From Angustibacter luteus (lineage in GTDB: Bacteria; Actinomycetota; Actinomycetes; Actinomycetales; Angustibacteraceae): 64,000 nucleotides of DNA. This document shows positions 23,931 to 32,595 of this stretch, piece by piece (the first letter of the stretch is position 1; each line of letters begins with the position of its first letter). The position numbers and the translations under genes were made by a program. A model generated the notes under the pieces. The model saw nothing but the letters and a program-made list of their open reading frames with translations. It made no database searches and was not told the origin of the DNA. The stretch covers positions 1,106,747-1,170,746 of the forward strand of contig NZ_BAABFP010000002.1 in assembly GCF_039541115.1 (NCBI RefSeq), in the 5' to 3' direction.

Positions 23931-24961
23931 GCCTCGCTCACCTGCCGGTCCACCCACTGCTCGGCGGCGCGCGTCGCGTCGACCAGCCGCGGCACCAGAG
24001 CGGCGCGCGGCCCGCGCCGGGCGTCCACGAACGACTGGAACGCCTCGAGGGTCGTGTGTCGCGGCTCGAAGCCCAGCACCTCGCGCATCCGGGTGGTGTC
24101 CAGCCCGCGTCCGTGCGCCAGCTGGTTCATCTGCTCGGGCGAGAAGTCCGCGAGCCGCGAGCGGCGCACGACCTGGCCGACCCAGCCGGTGGCCTGCATC
24201 GGCACCGGGACGGTCACCCGGCCGGCCAGCCTGGCGGCCTGGGAGACCGTGATCACGCCGTCGCCGGCAACGTTCACCAGCCCAGCGCCCTCGGGGCGGA
24301 CCGTGGCGACCGCGAGGGCGTCCAGCGCGTCGTCCTCGTGGACGAACTGCAGACGGGCGTCGAAGCCGAGCACCGTCGGGACCACCGGCAGCGAGAAGTA
24401 GTCGGTCATCGTGGTCGAGATGCCGGGGCCGATGATGTTCGCGAAGCGCAGCACGGACACCTCGACGTCGGCCCGGCGGCGGGAGAAGCCGCGCACGTAG
24501 CCCTCGACCTCGACCGAGTCCTTGCCGAAGCCGGCCCGCGGCAGCGCCTTGGGGCCCATGTCCTCGCTGAACATGGCCGGGTCGCGGGGCGAGGAGCCGT
24601 AGACCGCGGCGCTGCTCTTGACCACGAGCCGCTGCACGCTCGGCGCCTTCTGGCAGGCGGCGAGCAGCTGCATCGTGCCGATGACGTTGATCTCCTTCAT
24701 GGAGACCCGTCCGCCGGCGGAGACCGGCGTGGCGATGACGTTGAGGTGCGCGACCGTGTCGACGCCCGCCTGGGCGATCACCTTGGCGATGATCGGGTTG
24801 CGGATGTCGGCCCGGACGAACTCCGCGTCGCCGATGGAGTGCGGTGGGGGGACGACGTCCACCCCGATCACCCGGTCGATGCCCGGGTGATCGGTCAGCA
24901 GGCGCGCGAAGCGGCCGCCCAGGTACCGGGACACCCCGGTGACCAGCACGACCTGCCCCAC
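23927..24961 (-). CDS. NAD-dependent epimerase/dehydratase-like SDR
   Basis: This 344-residue extended SDR has an N-terminal nucleotide site (VVLVTGVSRYLGGRFARLL), DIRNP after the second strand, KSSAAVYGSSPRD with the catalytic serine region, and VSVLRFANIIGPG. The usual YxxxK motif is not clear, which is common in this actinobacterial group. It corresponds in position to galE2 (Rv0501) of M. tuberculosis, after bS22. GAGGAC sits about 8 bases before the GTG. The sugar or lipid substrate is unknown. Confidence 0.82.
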   Translation of the reverse strand: MGQVVLVTGVSRYLGGRFARLLTDHPGIDRVIGVDVVPPPHSIGDAEFVRADIRNPIIAKVIAQAGVDTVAHLNVIATPVSAGGRVSMKEINVIGTMQLLAACQKAPSVQRLVVKSSAAVYGSSPRDPAMFSEDMGPKALPRAGFGKDSVEVEGYVRGFSRRRADVEVSVLRFANIIGPGISTTMTDYFSLPVVPTVLGFDARLQFVHEDDALDALAVATVRPEGAGLVNVAGDGVITVSQAARLAGRVTVPVPMQATGWVGQVVRRSRLADFSPEQMNQLAHGRGLDTTRMREVLGFEPRHTTLEAFQSFVDARRGPRAALVPRLVDATRAAEQWVDRQVSEA

Positions 24962-25035
24962 GTGTCACCGTCCTCGCTCGACTGCGTCCTCGACTGCCTG
25001 CTTCGACTGCGCGTGCTCGGCTCCAGTATGCGGAC

Positions 25036-25061
25036 GGCCCCCGACCGATGGTCCGGGGGCC
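25036..25061 (-). terminator. Hairpin after bS22
   Basis: GGCCCCCGACC (25036-25046) pairs with GGTCCGGGGGCC (25050-25061) with one bulged base and a 3-base loop. It starts 8 bases past the bS22 stop and precedes the SDR gene, so it may reduce read-through into that gene. Confidence 0.6.
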
Positions 25062-25068
25062 GCTTCGC

Positions 25069-25167
25069 TCACTTCTTGTTGCGACGCTGGTGACGCGTCT
25101 TGCGCAGCAGCTTGCGGTGCTTCTTCTTCGCCATCCGCTTGCGGCGCTTCTTGATGACCGAGCCCAT
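25069..25167 (-). CDS. Ribosomal protein bS22 (AURKAIP1/COX24 domain)
   Basis: This is a 32-residue, extremely basic peptide, [20 protein letters not shown] continuing to RRNKK. It matches the actinobacterial small-subunit protein bS22 (Rv0500B type) found between a small HTH gene and the galE-like SDR, as here. It binds rRNA in the 30S decoding region. It is very small and was identified by translating the minus strand directly. Confidence 0.92.
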   Translation of the reverse strand: MGSVIKKRRKRMAKKKHRKLLRKTRHQRRNKK

Positions 25168-25320
25168 GGAATACCTCGTTCAGTGTCTGTCGGACGGTGC
25201 CTGGTCGCCGGAGCCACTGGCAGCCACCGACCGAATCCCGGCCATCCTACCGCCCGTTGGGGGTAGGTCGGGACGGCGGACGGCCGCCCCCGTCGGGAGC
25301 GGCCGTCCGGAGCCCTTGGA

Positions 25321-25521
25321 TCAGGCGGTCTCGATGTACGACGTCTGCAGGTAGTCGTGCACGGCCTGCTCCGGCACGCGGAACGAGCGACCGACCCGGA
25401 CGGCGGGCAGGTCACCCGCGTGCACCAGGCGGTACACGGTCATCTTCGAGACGCGCATGATCTCCGCCACCTCGGCGACGGTCAGGAACCGCACCTCGGC
25501 GAGCTTGTTGTCCTTCGGCAT
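25321..25521 (-). CDS. Excisionase-family helix-turn-helix DNA-binding protein
   Basis: The 66-residue product from the ATG at 25521 is a MerR/excisionase-type winged helix: RFLTVAEVAEIMRVSKMTVY, then RLVHAGDLPAVRVGRSFRVP and AVHDYLQTSYIETA. It is the equivalent of Rv0500A, always near bS22 in actinobacteria. The longer in-frame start adds residues that do not fit the family. Its targets are unknown. Confidence 0.88.
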   Translation of the reverse strand: MPKDNKLAEVRFLTVAEVAEIMRVSKMTVYRLVHAGDLPAVRVGRSFRVPEQAVHDYLQTSYIETA

Positions 25522-25591
25522 GTGTCCACCGGTCCTCAGGCATGACGCGCGGCACCGGCTTCCCCACCGGTGTCCGATTGCGTGCGTGTTC

Positions 25592-25597
25592 ACGATA
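25592..25597 (-). promoter_or_regulatory. Candidate -10 box upstream of the HTH gene
   Basis: TATCGT on the minus strand, the same hexamer as in the rex promoter, lies about 70 bases before the HTH start, with TTCCCC 18 bases upstream of it as a weak -35 box. It could drive the HTH-bS22 pair. Confidence 0.3.
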
Positions 25598-25722
25598 GGG
25601 GCAGGAGTGACTCGTGGGGAAGACCTAGATCAACATTCACCCGTCTGGTCAAGCACCGCCGCCTTCGGCGTGTCGCGCCGCGCGCCGTCCCTCCCCACTT
25701 GTGCCCTTTTGCGCGGACGAGG

Positions 25723-26910
25723 TCAGTCGAACCAGGCGTCCAGGCCGTACAGCGGGAAGACCGCCTTGCGGGTGGCCATGATGGCCCGGTCCACGCCGTC
25801 CTCCGGGTCGTAGCCGACCTCCCAGGAGCGCCACCACGGGTCCCGGCCGTCGCCCATGTGGGCCGGACCGGGCCGGCCGAGCCGGGTGCGGACGTGCTCC
25901 AGCCAGTCCGCCGGGACCTCCCGGGACGTCGGCACCGGGGTGTGCGCGGCGATGCCCACCAGGTGCGCCCAGGAGCGCGGGACGACGTCCACCACCTCGT
26001 ACCCGCCTCCACCGAGGGCCAGCCAGCGCCCGCCGGCCGCCTCGTGGGCCAGGTCGTGCAGGCTCTGCTGCGCGGCGCGCTGGGCGTCCACCGAGACCGC
26101 CAGGTGGGCCAGCGGGTCGAGGAAGTGGCTGTCGCAGCCGTGCTGGGTCACCAGGACGTCCGGCTCGAAGGCTCGCACGAGCTGCGGGACGACGGCGTGC
26201 AGCGCGCGCAGCCAGCCGGCGTCCGACGTCCCCGGCGGCAGGGCCACGTTGACCGCGCTGCCCTGCGCCCGGGCGCCACCGAGCTCCTCGGCGAAGCCGG
26301 TGCCGGGGAAGAGCACCCGCCCGCTCTCGTGCACCGAGATGGTGAGCACCCGCGGGTCGTCCCAGAAGATCCGCTCCACGCCGTCCCCGTGGTGCACGTC
26401 GACGTCCACGTACGCGACCTTCTGCGCGCCGAGGTCGAGCAGCCGCTGGATCCCCGCGGCCGCGTCGTTGTAGACGCAGAAGCCGCTGGCCCGGTCGCGC
26501 ATCGCGTGGTGCAGGCCGCCGCAGAAGTTCACCGCGTGCTCGACCTCGCCGTCCCACACCCCCGTCGCCAGGTCGACGCTGCCCTGCACGACGCGGGCGC
26601 TCGCCTCGTGCATGCCGACGAAGGCCGGGTCGTCGTCCGTGCCGAGCCCGCGGGACGGGTCGGCGGACGACGGGTCGAGCGAGGCGGCCTTCACCGCGGC
26701 GACGTAGTCCAGGTCGTGCACGGTGGCCAGCAGCGCGTCGTCCGCGGGCTCGGCGCCGACCACCTCGACCCGGCTCGCGTCGTCGAACAGGCCGAGCGCC
26801 CGGCACAACCGGGCCGTCAGGTCGAGCCGTAGCGGGTCCATCGGGTGGGCGGCACCGAAGTCGTACTTCGTGAACGAGTCGTCCCAGAGCACGCGCAGCT
26901 GCCTCGCCAT
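25723..26910 (-). CDS. acuC: Acetoin utilisation protein AcuC (class I histone-deacetylase fold)
   Basis: The 395-residue product carries the zinc deacetylase core: GGLHHAMRDRASGFCVYNDA (tandem active-site histidines), VAYVDVDVHHGDGVERIFW with the zinc aspartate and histidine, HESGRVLFPGTG and the late GGGGYE. AcuC reverses acetylation of acyl-CoA synthetases in other bacteria. The ATG at 26910 is preceded by TAGCGT at 7 bases, so it is probably leaderless. A longer reading upstream overlaps the TrkH gene on the other strand and is not real. Confidence 0.92.
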   Translation of the reverse strand: MARQLRVLWDDSFTKYDFGAAHPMDPLRLDLTARLCRALGLFDDASRVEVVGAEPADDALLATVHDLDYVAAVKAASLDPSSADPSRGLGTDDDPAFVGMHEASARVVQGSVDLATGVWDGEVEHAVNFCGGLHHAMRDRASGFCVYNDAAAGIQRLLDLGAQKVAYVDVDVHHGDGVERIFWDDPRVLTISVHESGRVLFPGTGFAEELGGARAQGSAVNVALPPGTSDAGWLRALHAVVPQLVRAFEPDVLVTQHGCDSHFLDPLAHLAVSVDAQRAAQQSLHDLAHEAAGGRWLALGGGGYEVVDVVPRSWAHLVGIAAHTPVPTSREVPADWLEHVRTRLGRPGPAHMGDGRDPWWRSWEVGYDPEDGVDRAIMATRKAVFPLYGLDAWFD

Positions 26911-26923
26911 GCCGCAGACGCTA
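26911..26923 (-). promoter_or_regulatory. Candidate leaderless -10 box of acuC
   Basis: TAGCGT (26918-26923, minus strand) is separated from the ATG by exactly 7 bases, with no room for a ribosome site. Confidence 0.5.
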
Positions 26924-27001
26924 CCCGGCGCGGTGCGCTCGTGCCGGACGCGCCGGAGCGGCACCATATGGGCAGAGCAGTCGGCGAGCAGGGGGGACGT
27001 G

Positions 27002-28426
27002 ATGGCGACCAGCCGGGCGGTCCCTTCGGTCACCCGCCGCCTGGGCGGTCCGACCGCGCTCGTGCGGACCTGGATCGACAACGCCGCCCGGCAGTCGCCG
27101 GCCCGCCTGGCGCTGGCCGTCTTCGCCCTGGTCATCCTTCTGGTCACGGCGCTGCTGTCACTGCCGGTGGCGACGTCGTCCGGGCAGCGGGCGCCGTTCG
27201 TCGACGCGCTGTTCACCGCGGCGTCCGCGGTGTGCGTCACCGGGCTGACCGTGGTGGACACGGCCACGTACTGGTCCGGCACCGGGCAGGTCGTGATCAT
27301 GTGCGCGATCAAGGTCGGTGGCCTCGGCATCATCACCCTGGCGTCGCTGCTGGGTCTGGCCGTGGCCCGCCGGCTCGGCCTGCGCCAGCGGCTGATCGCC
27401 GCCAGCGAGACCAAGGCCCTGCGACTCTCGGACGTCAGCGGGCTGCTGCGCGCCGTCATCATCAGCTCCACCGCGATCGAGCTGACCATCGCGCTGGTCC
27501 TGCTGCCCAGCTTCCTGGCCGAGGGCGAGGGGACCGGCACCGCGCTCTACCACTCCCTCTTCTACGGGATCAGCGCGTTCAACAACGCCGGCTTCTCCGT
27601 GCACACCGGCGGCGTGGAGCACTGGGCCGGCAACCCCTTCGTGCTCGGGCCCATCGCGATCGGCGTGTTCCTGGGCAGCCTGGGCTTTCCGGTGATGCTC
27701 ACCGTGGCCACCAACCTGCGGCGGCGCGACGGGGTGCGGCGCGGCCGCCGCGGCTGGAACCTGCACACCAAGCTGACCGTCGTCACCACCTGCCTGGTGC
27801 TCGGGGTCGCGGTCGTCGGGTTCGCCGCGTTCGAGTGGACGAACCCCGGCACGCTCGGCGGGATGAGCCTGGGCGACCGGGTGCTGAACTCCGTGTTCGC
27901 CGGGGTCATGCCGCGCTCGGGCGGCTTCTCCGCCGTCCCGGTGAACGAGATGCGGGAGTCGACCTGGGCGTTCCAGGACGTGCTGATGTTCATCGGCGGG
28001 GGCAGCGCGTCGACCGCCGGAGGGATCAAGGTCACGACGCTGGCGGTGCTGGTGCTCGCGACGGTCGCCGAGGCGCGCGGCGACCGGGACGTCGAGGCGT
28101 TCGGACGCCGGATCCCGCCGGGCAGTCTGCGGCTGGCCGTGACCGTGCTGCTGGCCGGGTCCACGCTGGTCCTGGGCTTCAGCCTGGCGCTGCTGGCGAT
28201 GACCGGGCGCTCGCTGGACGTCGTCCTGTTCGAGGTCGTGTCGGCGTTCGGCACCTGCGGCCTCTCGACCGGGCTGAGCGCCGAGCTGCCGGATGCCGGG
28301 AAGTACCTGCTGACCGCCCTGATGTTCGCCGGGCGCACCGGCACCATGACCCTGGCGGCGGCGCTCGCCCTGCGCGACCGCCGCCGCGTCGTCCGGCTAC
28401 CGGAAGAGAGGCCCGTCGTTGGCTAG
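27002..28426 (+). CDS. TrkH/KtrB-family potassium uptake membrane subunit
   Basis: The 474-residue product has 8-10 membrane helices and the four pore loops of the family: SAVCVTGLTVVDT, SAFNNAGFSVHTG, GVMPRSGGFSAVP and SAFGTCGLSTGLS. Each contains a filter glycine. It imports K+ with the regulatory TrkA subunit encoded next. GGGGGG lies 5-7 bases before the ATG at 27002. The gene is divergent from acuC, with about 90 bases between them. Confidence 0.93.
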   Translation: MATSRAVPSVTRRLGGPTALVRTWIDNAARQSPARLALAVFALVILLVTALLSLPVATSSGQRAPFVDALFTAASAVCVTGLTVVDTATYWSGTGQVVIMCAIKVGGLGIITLASLLGLAVARRLGLRQRLIAASETKALRLSDVSGLLRAVIISSTAIELTIALVLLPSFLAEGEGTGTALYHSLFYGISAFNNAGFSVHTGGVEHWAGNPFVLGPIAIGVFLGSLGFPVMLTVATNLRRRDGVRRGRRGWNLHTKLTVVTTCLVLGVAVVGFAAFEWTNPGTLGGMSLGDRVLNSVFAGVMPRSGGFSAVPVNEMRESTWAFQDVLMFIGGGSASTAGGIKVTTLAVLVLATVAEARGDRDVEAFGRRIPPGSLRLAVTVLLAGSTLVLGFSLALLAMTGRSLDVVLFEVVSAFGTCGLSTGLSAELPDAGKYLLTALMFAGRTGTMTLAAALALRDRRRVVRLPEERPVVG

Positions 28427-29087
28427 CAAGGAACCCACAGGTAAGGCGGTGCTCGTCGTCGGCCTCGGCCGCTTCGGCAGCTCGATCGCCGAGGCGCTGG
28501 ACCGAATGGGCCACGAGGTGCTGGCCGTCGACAAGGACCCGGCGATCGTGCAGGAGTGGTCCGGCCGGCTGACGCACGTCATCGAGGCGGACTCGGCGAC
28601 GGAGGAGGCGCTGCGCCAGGTCGGCGCGGCCGACTTCACGATCGCGGTGGTCGGGATCGGCACGTCCATCGAGTCGTCGGTGCTCACCACGGTCACGTTG
28701 TCCGACCTCGGCATCAAGCAGATCTGGGCCAAGGCGATCACGCCGGCGCACGGCAAGATCCTGGAGCGGATCGGGGCGACCAAGGTGGTCTACCCCGAGC
28801 GGGACGCCGGCGAGCGGGTCGCGCACCTGGTGTCGGGAAAGATGATGGACTTCATCGAGTTCGACGACGGGTTCGCGATCGTCAAGATGGCCCCGCCCCA
28901 GGAGACCCGCGGCTTCACGCTCGCCGAGTCCCAGATCCGGGCGAAGTACGGGGTCACCGTGGTCGGCGTGAAGTCACCGAACCGGGACTTCACCTACGCG
29001 GTTCCGACCACCAAGATCAGCCCGCACGACCTGCTGATCGTCAGCGGCCAGACGAGCCTGATCGAGCGGTTCGCCGCCCGCCCCTGA
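28419..29087 (+). CDS. trkA: TrkA/KtrA-type potassium uptake regulatory subunit
   Basis: This 222-residue cytosolic RCK protein has an N-terminal Rossmann domain (AVLVVGLGRFGSSIAEAL, then VDKDPAIVQEW) and a C-terminal RCK_C domain (GFTLAESQIRAKYGVTVVGV). It binds NAD(H) or ATP and gates the TrkH channel. The TTG start, with GAGAGG 7 bases upstream, lies 8 bases inside the trkH gene, so the two are coupled. RCK_C domains can also bind c-di-AMP, and disA is in this window; a link is speculative. Confidence 0.92.
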   Translation: MASKEPTGKAVLVVGLGRFGSSIAEALDRMGHEVLAVDKDPAIVQEWSGRLTHVIEADSATEEALRQVGAADFTIAVVGIGTSIESSVLTTVTLSDLGIKQIWAKAITPAHGKILERIGATKVVYPERDAGERVAHLVSGKMMDFIEFDDGFAIVKMAPPQETRGFTLAESQIRAKYGVTVVGVKSPNRDFTYAVPTTKISPHDLLIVSGQTSLIERFAARP

Positions 29088-29099
29088 CCCAGGCAAACC

Positions 29100-29199
29100 C
29101 ACGCTTCCGCCACTCAGTCCGGTTTCCGTCACTGCGTCCGGCGCCGGACGCCGAATACCGGCTTGGGTGGCGGAAACCGGCTTGGGTGGCGGAAGCGTG
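29100..29199. terminator. Long inverted repeat between convergent trkA and GNAT genes
   Basis: Arms 29100-29128 and 29171-29199 pair over 29 bp with 3 mismatches. A perfect 18-bp palindrome (29134-29151) sits in the loop, and a partial extra arm is at 29156-29175. The arm contains TTCCGCCACTCAG, as in the element at 1049-1123. It fills the convergent gap and probably ends both transcripts. Confidence 0.6.
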
Positions 29200-29220
29200 G
29201 GGTCCGGGTGGGGGGGCGGG

Positions 29221-29739
29221 TCAGAGGGTCGTGGTCGGGACCCAGCCGGGGTCGTCGCCGAGCGGCAGGACCATGGCCAGCTCCTCGACGTCCGCGTCGT
29301 TCGTCATCGCACGCCGCTCGTCGGCCGGGCGGAAGCCGGCGCTGCTGAAGAAGGCGACGGCGCGGCCGTTGTCCGTCGACACCCAGAGCTTCAGGGCCCG
29401 CTGGCCCTCGCGGCGCGCGTGCTCGCCCGCGGCCTGGGTGAGCTGCCAGGCCACGCCCTTGCCGCGGAAGCCGGGCACGACCCACATCCCGAACAGCTCG
29501 GCGACGTCGTGCTCGCGGGCCTGCCCGACGGACACGATGCCCACGGCCTCCTCGTCCGACTCGGCCACCAGCCGCGCCGACCGCCCCATCCGCAGGCGCC
29601 AGAAGGCCTCGTCGTACGCCTGCTCGTCCTCGTAGCTCGAGGCGAAGGCATCGGGTGCGTCCTGCAGCGCCGCCAGCCTCAGCCCGCGGTAGGTGTTCCA
29701 GTCGTCGCCGTCGAGCGCGCGCACCGTGACCTCACTCAT
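29221..29739 (-). CDS. GNAT family N-acetyltransferase
   Basis: The product has 172 residues from the ATG at 29739. The GNAT core is seen in VTVRALDGDDWNTYRGLRLA, LFGMWVVPGFRGKGVAWQLT, which holds the acetyl-CoA loop, and LWVSTDNGRAVAFFSSAGFR. Substrate unknown. It is convergent with trkA and divergent from the GGDEF gene. The longer upstream reading overlaps the GGDEF gene on the other strand. Confidence 0.88.
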   Translation of the reverse strand: MSEVTVRALDGDDWNTYRGLRLAALQDAPDAFASSYEDEQAYDEAFWRLRMGRSARLVAESDEEAVGIVSVGQAREHDVAELFGMWVVPGFRGKGVAWQLTQAAGEHARREGQRALKLWVSTDNGRAVAFFSSAGFRPADERRAMTNDADVEELAMVLPLGDDPGWVPTTTL

Positions 29740-29878
29740 GCACGTAGCGTGGCAGATCCGCCCGGGTTTGCGCCGCCTGGGTGGTCCCGAATGCGCGGAC
29801 GGGTGATCTCCGCAGGTCCCTCTCGCCCTTGCCGATGCAATCAACAGAGGACGACCAGAGGCACGAGGAGTGATATCG

Positions 29879-31456
29879 GTGGCGTCGGTAGGTGAGGTGA
29901 GCCCAGGCACGGTCGTGCTGCGTCCGCAGTTCGGCCCGTACATGAGCATCGCCCTCGCCGCGCACGCCCGGTACCTGGACGGCGACTCCGCCGGCGCGCT
30001 GCGCGACGCGGGTGCCGCGATGATCTTGGTCCAGGGCGCCGGCGACCACCTCAGCCAGCGGTTCCTGCAGTACACGCTGTGCTCGGCGCTGCGCGAGCAG
30101 GGCCGGCACGAGGAGGTCGTGGACCGCGCCGTCCAGCTGCTGGAGCAGGTTGGGGACGACGACCCGGTCTGGCGGGCCAAGGCGCTGGCCGTGCAGGCGC
30201 ACGCCCTGGCCTCGCTCAGCCGCTCCGCCCAGGCCATGGACGCGGTCAGCGAGGCCGAGCACCTGCTCGAGGTGCACGACGCCCCGACCTACAACCACAT
30301 GTCGGCCACCCTGGCGCTGGCCATCGCGCTGCAGCCGTTGCGCAGCTTCGAGCTCGCACTCACCCAGCTCGAGGCGATCCTGCCGCTGCACCCCGGGTAC
30401 GGCACGTACATCGCGAGCGAGCTGTCCCTGGTCGAGGCGCACTGGGCGGCCACGCTGGACCTCGCCGGCCTGCACGACGAGGCCACCGTGCACTACCGCG
30501 CCTGCCAGTCGCAGGCGCTGCGCACCCGCCGCGCCGCCGAGGACGAGCAGGACGCCGAGTTCGGCCTGCTGCGCGCCGACGTGTACGAGGCGTTCGTGCT
30601 GGCCCGCCTCGGCGAGCACGACCGGGCCCGGGCCATGCTGCTGCCGATCTCCGACGAGGACCTGCGGGCCGACTACCCCGAGCACGACCTCGCCTACCTG
30701 ACCATCGGCCGGATCGCGATGGCGCACGGCTTCCCGGACCGCGCCCGCAAGCACTTCCAGCGGGTCGTCGACACCGCCGAGCGCACCGGCCGGGACCTGT
30801 GGCGCTCCGTCGCCCTGGACGCGCTCGCCGAGGTCGAGGTCGCGGTGCACGGACCGCACCCGGCGCACGACTGGTTCCGGGCGCAGGTGCTCACCCTGCA
30901 CCAGGCGGCGGTGCACGAGGCCAGCACGCGAGGCCGGGAGCTGCGCGAGCGCGCCCTGGTCCGCCAGCTGCGTGCCACGAGCGACGAGATGAGCCGAGCC
31001 GCCCTGATCGACCCGCTCACCGGCCTGGGCAACCGGCGCGCCCTCACCGACTGGATGGCCGACGCCGACCCGACCCGGGGCGCCGTGTTCGTCGACGTCG
31101 ACCACTTCAAGACCGTCAACGACACCTTCTCGCACGAGGTCGGGGACCAGGTGCTGCGCTCGCTCGGCGGCATCCTCGCCGACTGCACCCGCGGCGACGA
31201 CCTGGTCGCCCGCTACGGCGGGGACGAGTTCGTCGTGCTCTGCACGGGCGGCGCCGTCGGCGCCCAGGCGGTGGCCGAGCGGCTGCACCGCGCCGTCCGC
31301 GAGCACGACTGGACCACCCTGGCCGACGCGCTGCGGGTCACCGTGTCCATCGGGGTCGCCTCGAGCATCTCGGGTGGCGACGCGCTCGGAGCCGCCGACT
31401 CCGCGCTGTTCGAGGCCAAGCGAGCGGGGCGCGACCAGATCGCGGTCGCGGTCTAG
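29879..31456 (+). CDS. Diguanylate cyclase (GGDEF) with helical-repeat N-terminus
   Basis: From the GTG at 29879, with GAGGAG 8 bases upstream, the product has 525 residues. About 350 residues of TPR-like helices (repeated ALA-rich pairs such as AKALAVQAHALASLSRSAQA) come first. The GGDEF domain follows: DPLTGLGNRRAL, FVDVDHFKTVNDTFSHEVGD, RGDDLVARYGGDEFVVL. The active-site GGDEF is intact, and an RxxD inhibitory site (RGDD) lies at the normal spacing. It probably makes c-di-GMP in the cytosol under control of a helical sensor. No membrane helices. The GTG at 29870 is an alternative start. Confidence 0.9.
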   Translation: MASVGEVSPGTVVLRPQFGPYMSIALAAHARYLDGDSAGALRDAGAAMILVQGAGDHLSQRFLQYTLCSALREQGRHEEVVDRAVQLLEQVGDDDPVWRAKALAVQAHALASLSRSAQAMDAVSEAEHLLEVHDAPTYNHMSATLALAIALQPLRSFELALTQLEAILPLHPGYGTYIASELSLVEAHWAATLDLAGLHDEATVHYRACQSQALRTRRAAEDEQDAEFGLLRADVYEAFVLARLGEHDRARAMLLPISDEDLRADYPEHDLAYLTIGRIAMAHGFPDRARKHFQRVVDTAERTGRDLWRSVALDALAEVEVAVHGPHPAHDWFRAQVLTLHQAAVHEASTRGRELRERALVRQLRATSDEMSRAALIDPLTGLGNRRALTDWMADADPTRGAVFVDVDHFKTVNDTFSHEVGDQVLRSLGGILADCTRGDDLVARYGGDEFVVLCTGGAVGAQAVAERLHRAVREHDWTTLADALRVTVSIGVASSISGGDALGAADSALFEAKRAGRDQIAVAV

Positions 31457-31461
31457 GAGCG

Positions 31462-32583
31462 TCAGAGCAGCCGTTCGAGCTCCAGCTCGACCCGGCCGTC
31501 GTCCTCGAGCTCGGTGCGGCCCGTGGCACGGAACCCGCAGCGCTCGTAGAGCCCGGTCGCCGCCTCGTTGCCCTGCACGACCCACAGGACGACGCGACGT
31601 CCGGCCAGCCTCCGCCAGGCCGCCACGGCCGTGTCCACGAGCAGCGCACCGGCGCCCCGTCCACGCGCCTGCGGGTCCACCCACATGCCGGTGATCTCGG
31701 CCGTCCCGGCGGCGTCGGGGTCGGCGCGCAACGTGATGCTGCCGACCGAGCGGTCCCCCAGCACGGCATGCCAGGTCGTCGCGGTCTCGGCGCGGTCCCG
31801 CCACCGCTGCTCGTCGAACGTCAGCGCCTGCGCCACCGTGGAACCGAACGCCTGCGGCGACTCCGCGAGGCTCGCGATCCGGACGTCGCGCACCCGCTCC
31901 CAGTCGTCGGCGCCCACCTGGATCACCGACGGGCGCAGCCGGGTGGGCTGCGTCTCCTCGATCCGGTCGCCCCAGGCCGCCAGGAGCGCGTCCAGGTCCA
32001 GGTCGAGCACGGCGTCGTCGTCCGCGATCGCCTGCGCCAGCCCCAGCAGGGCCGGGCTGTGCGTGGCGTAGGCCTGGGTGGACGCCGCACCGCGGCCACG
32101 GGTGCGCAGGTACGCACTCAGCGGGAGCGCCTCGGCGAGCACGGCCAGCGGGGCGCCGTCGTCGGTCAGGGGACCGACCTGCGCGGGCCACCGCTGCGCC
32201 AGGAGCGGGTGCGTGCGGTGGGTCGCGTACAGCCCGTGCCACAACGGGTCCGCCCCGGCGAACTCGACCCGGGCGACCCGGCGCAGGGCGATCGCCGAGG
32301 CGCACAGCGCGCAGGGTTCGAGCGTGGTCCGGACGACCGTGCCGGCCGTGGGCAGGTCGTCACCGGCTGCGGCGAGGGCGTTCAGCTCGGCGTGCGCGAG
32401 CGGCGTCCCGGTCAGCTGGCGGAGCGCTGCCTCGGTGTCAGCGCTGCGGTTGCGGCCCTCCCCGAGCAGCCGGCCCTCGGCGTCCAGCACGACGGCACCG
32501 ACGCCCCAGCCGCCCGTCGTGTACGACTCCCAGGCCTGCTCGAAGACCTTGCGCCACAACGGGTCCGGGAACTCGATGGCCAT
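31462..32583 (-). CDS. Fusion of a zinc deaminase domain and a GNAT acetyltransferase
   Basis: The 373-residue product joins two enzymes. Residues 1-170 are a cytidine/guanine-deaminase-like zinc domain: GVGAVVLDAEGRLLGEGRNR, AHAELNAL with the zinc histidine and catalytic glutamate, and TLEPCALCASA with the two zinc cysteines. Residues about 215-373 are a GNAT: GMWVDPQARGRGAGALLVDT and GNEAATGLYERCGF. The deaminase substrate may be a modified nucleoside or amine; I infer no pathway. It ends 5 bases from the convergent GGDEF gene and follows proC. Confidence 0.85.
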   Translation of the reverse strand: MAIEFPDPLWRKVFEQAWESYTTGGWGVGAVVLDAEGRLLGEGRNRSADTEAALRQLTGTPLAHAELNALAAAGDDLPTAGTVVRTTLEPCALCASAIALRRVARVEFAGADPLWHGLYATHRTHPLLAQRWPAQVGPLTDDGAPLAVLAEALPLSAYLRTRGRGAASTQAYATHSPALLGLAQAIADDDAVLDLDLDALLAAWGDRIEETQPTRLRPSVIQVGADDWERVRDVRIASLAESPQAFGSTVAQALTFDEQRWRDRAETATTWHAVLGDRSVGSITLRADPDAAGTAEITGMWVDPQARGRGAGALLVDTAVAAWRRLAGRRVVLWVVQGNEAATGLYERCGFRATGRTELEDDGRVELELERLL

Positions 32584-32595
32584 CGCGACGTCTCG

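Noticed and set aside
25570-26832. A 420-residue plus-strand frame opposite acuC
   Set aside because: It is low-complexity and antisense to a complete AcuC protein.
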